NCBI GenBank assembly: GCA_029933495.1 | Contig: JAOZOC010000245.1 | Span: 461-5,517 of the forward strand | DNA: 5,057 bases | Source: Bacteroidales bacterium | GTDB lineage: Bacteria > Bacteroidota > Bacteroidia > Bacteroidales > JAADJA01 | Direction: 5' to 3' | Shown here: positions 1 to 5,057 of the stretch, piece after piece | Layout: each line of letters starts with the position of its first letter | How positions within the stretch are numbered: position 1 is the stretch's first letter | The notes under the pieces: model-generated | Told to the model about the DNA's origin: nothing | Databases searched by the model: none | Seen by the model: the letters and a program-made list of their open reading frames with translations, nothing else | Made by a program: the position numbers and the translations under genes

Positions 1-1320
1 TTTACCTATCAGATAGCGGGCTTTGGTTATCTCGTAACTTTTTTTGGCAACAGTATCGGCTTTGGCAGAGATAATAACCTGCTTATCCTGCATATTAAAT
101 TTGGCCACTTTCAGGAACATTTCCTGGTCAAAGTCAATCTGGTCCTGTTCTACCTGAGTTTGAATTAGTTCTCTTTGTGACTCTGCCATTTTAATTTTAC
201 CCCTTGCAACACCCCAGTCAACGATAGGAAGTGTAACTCCCACAGTCAGCTTTTGCTCGGGTATAGCGTTGTTATAGACTTCATTAAACTCAACAGATCT
301 TTGTGTGAGGCCATAAACAGCATAGAGGTCTAAATCAAACCGCCCGTTCATTTTAGCCATGTTAACACTTTGTTCGGCTTCGATGAGCCGCCTCTCGAAA
401 CCCAGTGCTTCCGAATTGTTTGCTCTTGCTTCGGCAATCGCTTTTGACGGATCAACCTCAAATGGGGCTATTTTATCCGGTGGTATTAGGTCAACAGGCT
501 GGTCATCTTTAATTCTTAGGTACGACTTGAACTGGTACATTACATTGTCAACGTTGATTTTTGAATCCTCAAGTCGTGATCCGGCTTTCAGAAATTCAAG
601 TTCCAACTGTAGCAGCTCATTCTCGGCAATAGTACCAAGATTGTACCTTCCCTTTGCTATTTTATAGATGGTGTCGTAATTGGCAAGATTTATTTTTGCA
701 ATTTTCAACTGAATCTGTGCAAGCAACAGGTTGAAGAAATAGTTTGTTGCATTCATAGAGACCTGCTCCATATCTTCAATATATTTCTTTTTGGCCTCCT
801 TATATTTCATCGGCTCAATCTTCTTTTCCCATTTAAAGGGATTGTATTTAAAAATTGGCTGTTTATACCCAATGTTAATTGGTGTTGACATATATTGCGT
901 GTATGTAACACTGTCGGTAAAATTATCAAGTCTGCGCAGGTTAGAGGAGAGGAAGACCTGACCACCGGTTGGGCCGATTCTTTGGTTTATTGAGGCATTT
1001 GCTGACCAGCTTGCCGATCTGTTTTCCAAAAGCACCTGTCCTTCGGGTAATAAAACCTGCTGGAACGATCTGTCGAATGATGGTAAATTACCACCAACCG
1101 TCAAAGATGGTAAGTATCCCGCCTTATAAGACCTGTATTGCCAGTAGCTCGACCTGAAACGGTGTTTGGCCATTAAAGCTCCGGGCGACTGCTCCCTTGC
1201 TATTTTTATTGCATCCTCAAGGGTTAACTCAGTCATATTGTCTTGTGAAAATGACTGTAAATGGTTGAAAAACAAAAAAACGGAAAGTAAAATGCTGACA
1301 ATAACTCCTTTTCTTATCAT
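1..1320 (-). CDS. TolC-family outer-membrane efflux protein, 3' end cut off by window edge
   Basis: The frame is open from ATG at 1320 to base 1 (440 codons, no stop), so the C-terminus lies outside the window. Family members are usually somewhat longer, so perhaps 40-60 residues are missing. Residues 1-26 form a Sec signal peptide: basic MIRK, a hydrophobic stretch, then SFSQ, with likely cleavage before D27. No lipobox cysteine is seen, so it is probably not a lipoprotein. The TLEDAIKIARE helix (about 33-43), the QRIGPTGG / FLSSNL strand region (113-128), QPIFKYNPFKW (154-164), the helix with RYNLGTIAENELLQLELE (225-242) and LPIVDWGVARGKIKMAE (364-380) are typical of Bacteroidota TolC/OEP proteins. 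These form trimeric outer-membrane channels with a periplasmic helical barrel that accept substrate from an RND pump and adaptor. Two in-frame TAA codons (1324-1329) fix the start. There is no Shine-Dalgarno sequence. It lies 25 bp after the RND stop, so co-transcription is very likely. The substrate is unknown. Confidence 0.93.
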   Translation of the reverse strand, partial: MIRKGVIVSILLSVFLFFNHLQSFSQDNMTELTLEDAIKIAREQSPGALMAKHRFRSSYWQYRSYKAGYLPSLTVGGNLPSFDRSFQQVLLPEGQVLLENRSASWSANASINQRIGPTGGQVFLSSNLRRLDNFTDSVTYTQYMSTPINIGYKQPIFKYNPFKWEKKIEPMKYKEAKKKYIEDMEQVSMNATNYFFNLLLAQIQLKIAKINLANYDTIYKIAKGRYNLGTIAENELLQLELEFLKAGSRLEDSKINVDNVMYQFKSYLRIKDDQPVDLIPPDKIAPFEVDPSKAIAEARANNSEALGFERRLIEAEQSVNMAKMNGRFDLDLYAVYGLTQRSVEFNEVYNNAIPEQKLTVGVTLPIVDWGVARGKIKMAESQRELIQTQVEQDQIDFDQEMFLKVAKFNMQDKQVIISAKADTVAKKSYEITKARYLIGK

Positions 1321-1345
1321 TACTTATTATTTTATAAATGAAACA

Positions 1346-4300
1346 TTATTCTTTCTTAAAGCTGTAAATAATAAAATAGAGCAAAGGTATAAAATATAAA
1401 CTTACAATTGTGCCAATAATCATACCCCCGATTATTGCCAAAGCAAGGGGGAGTTGTAGTTCGACACCGAGTCCGGTAAAAAATAGTAACGGAAGTAATG
1501 CAAGAATTGTTGTGAGACTCGTCATTAAAATCGGTTTTATTCTTCTTTTTCCTCCAAGTGATATGGCTTCTTTCAAAGGTTTGCCCGATTTGTAGTAATG
1601 ATTTATGGTATCAATTTTCAAAATGGAGTCATTAATGATTATTCCGCTCATTACTATTATTCCAATGGCTGACATAACATTGAGGGATGAACCGAATAGT
1701 GATAGAACTATTAAAGCACCTGCTATGTCAAGGGCTATCTCAGTCAGAACAATCACAGGTTGCACCACGGATTCAAATTGAGCCGCAAGAATGAAGAACA
1801 GCAAAAGCATAGAGATCGCTAAAACTACCGACAACTGCCTGAACAATCCAATATCTTTGAAAAGAGAGCCGGAATAGGTGACTTCAAAAGCAGGGAAAAC
1901 GCCGGTTATGCGGCTGATCTTATTTTGTAGTTGCTCGTAATCATTAAAACCGGTTTCAAAATTTACGGGTACATACTCACCCAACCTGTCGGCATTTATG
2001 GTTTTGTAACCTGTTTTTTTATTTATTGTTATCAATGAGTTAAGGCTGATAAGTTTGCCGTTTTTATTGGGTACTTCCGCCTGCTGCAGGGTTGTGAAAA
2101 TATCTTTGCTGTTTTCGGTTATCATTATGTCAATGAACGATTTGCCCGACTTTAAAACACCTGCTTTATTTCGGTTGAAAAGTGTTTCTAGTTTGGAAAC
2201 CAATGTGTTATATGAAACATCATAAATGCCGAGTTTCTCAAAATCAACCGCTATGTTGATCACTGTTTTTTCGGGTACCGGGTTTTTGCTTAAAACGATT
2301 CCTGCCGTTGAGATTGTATCTATAAGCATTTTAACTTCCGATATACCTGGAAACATATTCCGGGTTGCCGACCTGATATTAACGGTCAGAGGTGCTTCCT
2401 CGTCGGAAAAAAGCATTGTGAAAACGTTCTTCTCGGGTGAATAATCGAAAGTTGCATCGGGATAATTGTTGCCGAGAAATTCTTTTATCTCATTTTTGAT
2501 CTTTTTTACACCGGCGTTTGAGCCGGCTTTGAAATACAACTTAGCGCCGGAGGCTGAGTTTCCAAAGGAGTTATCAAGCAAAAACTGCTGTTCACCGATA
2601 AATGCATCTCTTGCAACGGTTTCTGTTTTTACATTATCAAACAGTTTTATTACCCGCATCTTGCTTTCAGTAAGGTCAACGGGTTCGTTCCAGTTTATTG
2701 TTGCTGTAATCCCGGTCTGCTCCGTTTCGGGCATAAAGCGTTTGTCAATCTCTTTAAAAAGAAATATTCCTGCAGGAATCAGCAAAAGGAAAAGTAATAC
2801 AAAAACCGTTTTTCGCTTAAGTATAAACATCACACTGTCTTCATACCTGTTCTCAAAGTTTCCAAATTCTTTTCCGCTTGTTTTTATTCTGCTCTTGCGA
2901 TAAAACAATCTGTAAAATACCGGTAGTATCATAATGGAAACCAGCAACGAAACAAACAGGCTGACCGAAACGGTTACCGCCTGATCAAAAAACAAGGCCC
3001 CTGAAATGTCACTCAGAAAAACCAACGGTACGAAAACTGCTACCGTAGTCAATACTGAACTGAGAAGCGGACGGATAACTTCATTAGTACCTTCGGTGCA
3101 GGCACGGTTTATATCTAATCCCCTCTGTCGGTATTGATTGATATTGTCAATAACTATTATGGAGTTGTCAATCATCATCCCAACCCCTAGAATAAGACCT
3201 GAAATGGAAACTATGTTGATGGAGATATTTGAAAGATAAAGAAAGAAAAGGCTGATAATAAGCGATGCAGGAATACTGATACCTATCAGGAAAGGAGCCT
3301 TGAGGTCGCGCATAAAAAAGAACATTATGATTATTGACAGGAGAAGCCCCAATAGTAGTGTTTGTTTTAGGTTATTCATCGAAAAGCTGAGTAGTTGAGA
3401 CCTGTCACGGCTAATATTAATGGTTAGACCAGGGTTTTCCTCTTGAAGTTGCCCGATAAGAGTGTGCAGCTCTTTGTGCATCTCCGCCATTCGGGCATCA
3501 GCCTGCTTTATGACGGCCATTACAATAGCTTCCTGCTTTTCAAAAAGATACATCCCCTTTCGCTGCTTAGGTTTTATACAAACGTCTGCAATATCTTTGA
3601 GCCGGATTATCCTGTCACCGGCATTTAGATACAGGCCTGCAATATCATCCACACTCCTGATATCTGATGAAATACGTACATTGTACAGATATTGTCCGTC
3701 CTTGATCAGGATGTTACCTAGGGTTATGTTGTTGTTTCTTAATGTTTGCTCTATATCTGCATTTGTCAGGTTCAGGCTTCTAAGCTGTTCCCTGTTGGGT
3801 GTTATCACTATTTCGGGCTGCTCAAGTCCTGAAACGTCAACCATAGCCACTTCACCAAGTTGTTCAATACGTTTTTTCAATACATTTTCGGTATATTGAC
3901 TAAGTGCTATCAGGTCATCATTCTTGTTAAAGTATTCCTTATCCGGTACTATGCTGACATAAAACACCGGAATATCCGAAGCCGAGGCTTTCAGCACGCG
4001 GGGGCGTTCCATATTGCGCGGAAGCGAGCCCATTATGCCGTCAATCTTTTCATTGGTCTCAATGTAGGCAAGATGGATGTCGGTGTCATAAGCAAAGCGT
4101 ATTTTGATGATTGCGCTGCCATCGCGGGTTTCGCTGTGTATATCTTTCAGATGGTTGACCTGTAAAAGCTGTTGCCTGACGTTTTTTACAACGGCGTTCT
4201 CAAGCTGCCGTGCATCACTGTTGGGATAGCTTAACTGAACGGTTATTTCGGGAATATCAATGGGTGGCAGTAAAGAAACCGGTATCTGCATAGTGGTGAT

Positions 4301-4372
4301 AGAGCCGAGAATAAGGAAGGCTATCAGCGTCATTACTACTGCAATCGGTCTTTTGATTAGAAACTTTACCAT
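1346..4372 (-). CDS. RND efflux pump, inner-membrane permease subunit (HAE1/AcrB-like)
   Basis: Complete 1008-residue protein, somewhat shorter than AcrB (1049). It shows the duplicated RND layout: TM1 about 9-30; first periplasmic domain about 31-332; TM2-TM6 about 337-354, 360-380, 388-412, 434-454 and 466-488; TM7 about 522-540; second periplasmic domain about 541-840; TM8-TM12 about 844-864, 870-892, 896-920, 946-966 and 974-1002. RND hallmarks include KRPIAVVMT at the N-terminus, IPVSLLPPIDIPEI (30-43), GVGMMIDNSIIVIDNI in TM4 (396-411) and RRIKPILMTSLTTILALLP (943-961). By alignment with AcrB, D402 matches D407, N403 replaces D408, N914 replaces K940, R944 matches R971 and T951 matches T978. 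Family members use proton motive force to export hydrophobic compounds or other substrates through an adaptor and a TolC channel; this substrate cannot be read from sequence. An in-frame TAA (4376-4378) fixes the ATG. There is no Shine-Dalgarno sequence. The TolC-like gene follows after 25 bp; the expected adaptor gene is not in the window. Confidence 0.96.
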   Translation of the reverse strand: MVKFLIKRPIAVVMTLIAFLILGSITTMQIPVSLLPPIDIPEITVQLSYPNSDARQLENAVVKNVRQQLLQVNHLKDIHSETRDGSAIIKIRFAYDTDIHLAYIETNEKIDGIMGSLPRNMERPRVLKASASDIPVFYVSIVPDKEYFNKNDDLIALSQYTENVLKKRIEQLGEVAMVDVSGLEQPEIVITPNREQLRSLNLTNADIEQTLRNNNITLGNILIKDGQYLYNVRISSDIRSVDDIAGLYLNAGDRIIRLKDIADVCIKPKQRKGMYLFEKQEAIVMAVIKQADARMAEMHKELHTLIGQLQEENPGLTINISRDRSQLLSFSMNNLKQTLLLGLLLSIIIMFFFMRDLKAPFLIGISIPASLIISLFFLYLSNISINIVSISGLILGVGMMIDNSIIVIDNINQYRQRGLDINRACTEGTNEVIRPLLSSVLTTVAVFVPLVFLSDISGALFFDQAVTVSVSLFVSLLVSIMILPVFYRLFYRKSRIKTSGKEFGNFENRYEDSVMFILKRKTVFVLLFLLLIPAGIFLFKEIDKRFMPETEQTGITATINWNEPVDLTESKMRVIKLFDNVKTETVARDAFIGEQQFLLDNSFGNSASGAKLYFKAGSNAGVKKIKNEIKEFLGNNYPDATFDYSPEKNVFTMLFSDEEAPLTVNIRSATRNMFPGISEVKMLIDTISTAGIVLSKNPVPEKTVINIAVDFEKLGIYDVSYNTLVSKLETLFNRNKAGVLKSGKSFIDIMITENSKDIFTTLQQAEVPNKNGKLISLNSLITINKKTGYKTINADRLGEYVPVNFETGFNDYEQLQNKISRITGVFPAFEVTYSGSLFKDIGLFRQLSVVLAISMLLLFFILAAQFESVVQPVIVLTEIALDIAGALIVLSLFGSSLNVMSAIGIIVMSGIIINDSILKIDTINHYYKSGKPLKEAISLGGKRRIKPILMTSLTTILALLPLLFFTGLGVELQLPLALAIIGGMIIGTIVSLYFIPLLYFIIYSFKKE

Positions 4373-4397
4373 ATATTACTAAATAAACAGTTAATTG

Positions 4398-4413
4398 ATT
4401 TTATTTACCCCTC
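4398..4413. repeat. 16-bp direct repeat, copy A (upstream of the pump gene)
   Basis: ATTTTATTTACCCCTC here is identical to bases 5042-5057. With a 2-nt gap the match extends inward to a shared TTAAT (4391-4395 and 5037-5041). The copy straddles the outer edge of the repeat block: ATTTTATTTA is outside, and the C-run begins the CCTCACC terminus. It lies 26-41 bp upstream of the pump start codon. The two copies are 644 bp apart, which is the length of one repeat block plus the DUF559 gene. Confidence 0.85.
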
Positions 4414-4421
4414 ACCTTAAT

Positions 4422-4440
4422 CCTCTCCCTTGGGGAGAGG
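4422..4440. repeat. Left terminal hairpin of the repeat block
   Basis: CCTCTCCC (4422-4429) and GGGAGAGG (4433-4440) form a perfect 8-bp, G/C-rich stem around a TTG loop; T4421-A4441 can add one pair. In a minus-strand transcript this hairpin would lie about 50 nt before the pump start codon. No U-tract follows it on that strand, so it does not look like a standard intrinsic terminator. It is the counterpart of the hairpin at 4666-4685. Confidence 0.85.
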
Positions 4441-4672
4441 AAAGAGTGGGTGGGTGCCACTTTTATTCCATTCCATCGTGGAGAGGAAAGGTCAGTGAAG
4501 ATGTTACCTTTGTCCTGTTCCACCATTGAGAGGAAAGAGGAGTAGTGAAACTTTACTTCACCTTTCCAACATCCGTAGTTTTAACGAAAGAAATGAGAAG
4601 ATTCTTCCTGTACTCCAACTCTTTCCTCTCCTTCCAGGAGTGTTTTTCAAACCACTAAAGTTCTTCCCTCTC
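4435..4672. repeat. Array of five degenerate GAGAGGAAAG modules, two orientations
   Basis: Exact GAGAGGAAAG occurs at 4435-4444, 4481-4490 and 4528-4537 on the plus strand (spacings 46 and 47 bp). It recurs on the minus strand at 4621-4630, with a one-mismatch copy at 4663-4672 (spacing 42 bp). Between motifs the plus-strand units share weak similarity, each containing an ACTTT or ACCTT then a TTCCA-type stretch. Several motifs follow a short self-complementary sequence: TCCA-TCG-TGGA at 4472-4482, and CTCCT-TCC-AGGAG at 4628-4640 beside the minus-strand copy. This suggests one ancestral hairpin-plus-AGGAAAG unit that was duplicated and decayed. Confidence 0.65.
4532..4567. repeat. Central hairpin of the repeat block
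   Basis: GGAAAG (4532-4537) can pair with CTTTCC (4562-4567), and GTGAA (4545-4549) with TTCAC (4557-4561) around a 7-nt loop; a 7-nt one-sided bulge separates the stems. The inner stem is centred on 4553, the midpoint of the terminal inverted repeat, so the whole block can be drawn as one long imperfect palindrome. The stems are short, so this alone is weak evidence. Confidence 0.5.
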
Positions 4673-4685
4673 CTTGAGGAGAGGG
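4666..4685. repeat. Right terminal hairpin, abutting the nuclease stop codon
   Basis: CCCTCTCC (4666-4673) and GGAGAGGG (4678-4685) form a perfect 8-bp stem around TTGA; T4674-A4677 could extend it. On the minus strand it begins at the base immediately after the TGA stop (4686-4688) of the DUF559 gene, so it would be the first structure in that gene's 3' untranslated region. It could stabilise the mRNA end or slow polymerase, but no U-tract follows, so a standard terminator is not supported. Confidence 0.8.
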
Positions 4686-5030
4686 TCAGGGTGAGGTGAT
4701 AAAATTACTTCTAATTTCATTCAATACCTCTTCAAGATGTAAATAAATCTCCTCATTCTTAAATCTTAAAACCCTGTAACCCACCATCTTTAATTCCTCA
4801 TTCCTGTTATAATCATATTGTTCACTTCCGACATTATTATGATTTTCACCGTCAAGCTCAATTATCAATTTTTCCTGTAAACAGAAGAAATCAACAGTAT
4901 ATTTATCAATTGAATGTTGCCTTCTGAATTTCCTTCCTTCTAATTTTCTGTTACGGATAACATTCCATAAAATCCTTTCTGCATCTGTCATATTTTTTCT
5001 TAATGTTCTCCTGAATTCTTTCTTATCCAT
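4686..5030 (-). CDS. DUF559-family (Vsr-like) small endonuclease-domain protein
   Basis: Complete 114-residue protein, the normal size for single-domain DUF559 proteins (PF04480), which have the PD-(D/E)XK restriction-endonuclease-like fold related to Vsr mismatch nicking endonucleases. Visible family signatures in order are MTDAERILWNVIRNRKLEG (14-32), KFRRQHSIDKYTVDFFC (34-50), KLIIELDGENH (54-64) and GYRVLRFKNEEI (84-95). Likely active-site residues are D47, E58 and D60, with Q38 and H64 nearby, so nothing suggests inactivation. The predicted role is metal-dependent DNA cleavage or nicking, but no precise function is established for the family. An in-frame TAA (5037-5039) fixes the ATG; there is no Shine-Dalgarno sequence. 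The last codons (Thr-Ser-Pro-stop) lie in the GGTGAGG terminus of the repeat block. Bases 4701-5040 are about 29% G+C by hand count, clearly lower than sampled lines of the pump gene. It has no evident functional link to efflux and may have arrived with the repeats. Confidence 0.92.
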   Translation of the reverse strand: MDKKEFRRTLRKNMTDAERILWNVIRNRKLEGRKFRRQHSIDKYTVDFFCLQEKLIIELDGENHNNVGSEQYDYNRNEELKMVGYRVLRFKNEEIYLHLEEVLNEIRSNFITSP

Positions 5031-5041
5031 AGCATATTAAT

Positions 5042-5057
5042 ATTTTATTTACCCCTC
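5042..5057. repeat. 16-bp direct repeat, copy B, cut by the window edge
   Basis: Identical to 4398-4413. It lies 12-27 bp upstream of the DUF559 start codon and ends in CCCCTC at the last base of the window. In copy A the same bases continue into CCTCACC and the terminal hairpin, so another repeat block probably begins here, but that continuation is not visible. Confidence 0.8.

Larger units (their letters stand above)
4410..4696. repeat. Imperfect inverted-repeat block with hairpin termini (MITE/REP-like, unnamed)
   Basis: The 287-bp block starts CCTCACC (4410-4416) and ends GGTGAGG (4690-4696), its exact reverse complement. Comparing the left 31 nt with the reverse complement of the right end gives three substitutions outside the hairpin loops, and the loops differ. 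Each end carries a perfect CCTCTCC/GGAGAGG hairpin just inside the terminus. The interior holds further GAGAGGAAAG modules, three on the plus strand in the left half and two on the minus strand in the right half. A central two-part hairpin is centred on 4553, the arithmetic midpoint of the block. No convincing reading frame crosses it. It fills nearly the whole gap between the nuclease and pump genes, and its right end overlaps the last codons and stop of the nuclease gene. I recognise no named IS or MITE family. It could be a non-autonomous mobile repeat, a decayed tandem array, or a structured intergenic element. Confidence 0.75.

Noticed and set aside
359..4165. Plus-strand open frames of 60-145 codons opposite the efflux genes
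   Set aside because: They lie entirely antisense to two well-supported minus-strand genes, show no recognisable family signatures, and overlap each other in different frames (for example 3443-3628 and 3462-3899).
4407..4418. Shine-Dalgarno-like AAGGTGAGGGG upstream of the pump gene
   Set aside because: It ends about 35 nt from the start codon, too far for ribosome binding, and is simply the repeat terminus read on the minus strand.
4373..4440. Promoter for the pump gene
   Set aside because: I looked for the Bacteroidota TAnnTTTG -7 element on the minus strand here and through the rest of the block and found no match; general A/T richness is not enough.
4435..4672. CRISPR array
   Set aside because: The shared motif is only about 10 nt, it occurs in both orientations, unit spacing varies from 42 to 47 bp, and the stretches between motifs resemble each other rather than being unique spacers. 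No cas gene is present.
4666..4685. Intrinsic terminator after the nuclease gene
   Set aside because: The stem is good, but the minus-strand sequence after it (AAGAACTTTAG) has no U-tract, and the same hairpin recurs at the other end of the block, so it is better explained as part of the repeat.
4410..4696. Insertion sequence with its own transposase
   Set aside because: The block is too short and has no transposase frame; the only adjacent gene is a DUF559 nuclease, not a known transposase.

Overview
The window reads as one strand of a chromosomal segment from a member of the Bacteroidota; all three genes lie on the minus strand. The assignment rests on three things. The TolC-family protein has the Bacteroidota-type pattern (QRIGPTGGQVFLSSNL, then QPIFKYNPFKW). 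All three starts lack a Shine-Dalgarno sequence and sit behind A/T-rich leaders. Base composition is moderate. The phylum call is an inference from family resemblance; no genus can be named.

Layout in transcription order, right to left. (1) 5057-5031: short A/T-rich leader whose outer 16 nt are repeated exactly at 4398-4413. (2) 5030-4686: a small complete DUF559 / Vsr-like PD-(D/E)XK nuclease gene. (3) 4696-4410: a 287-bp non-coding block made of degenerate GAGAGGAAAG modules. Its ends form an inverted repeat, CCTCACC...GGTGAGG, each with a strong hairpin just inside, and a weaker hairpin lies at the exact centre. (4) 4372-1346: a complete 1008-residue RND-superfamily inner-membrane efflux pump. 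(5) 1320-1: a TolC-family outer-membrane factor, cut by the window edge after 440 residues.

The pump and TolC-like genes are 25 bp apart and form the downstream part of a tripartite efflux operon. The periplasmic adaptor (membrane fusion protein) normally encoded with them is absent from the window. The DUF559 gene and repeat block occupy the position upstream of the pump where the adaptor gene would usually be, so the cassette may have inserted between adaptor and pump.

The part most worth following up is the DUF559-plus-repeat cassette. The nuclease gene takes its last sense codons and stop codon from the repeat terminus, and the beginning of what may be another repeat copy appears upstream of it at the window edge. 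All three visible repeat ends carry ATTTTAT just outside. This is compatible with a small nuclease-associated mobile or repeat-dispersing unit, loosely analogous to REP sequences and their RAYT transposases, but the sequence does not prove that.
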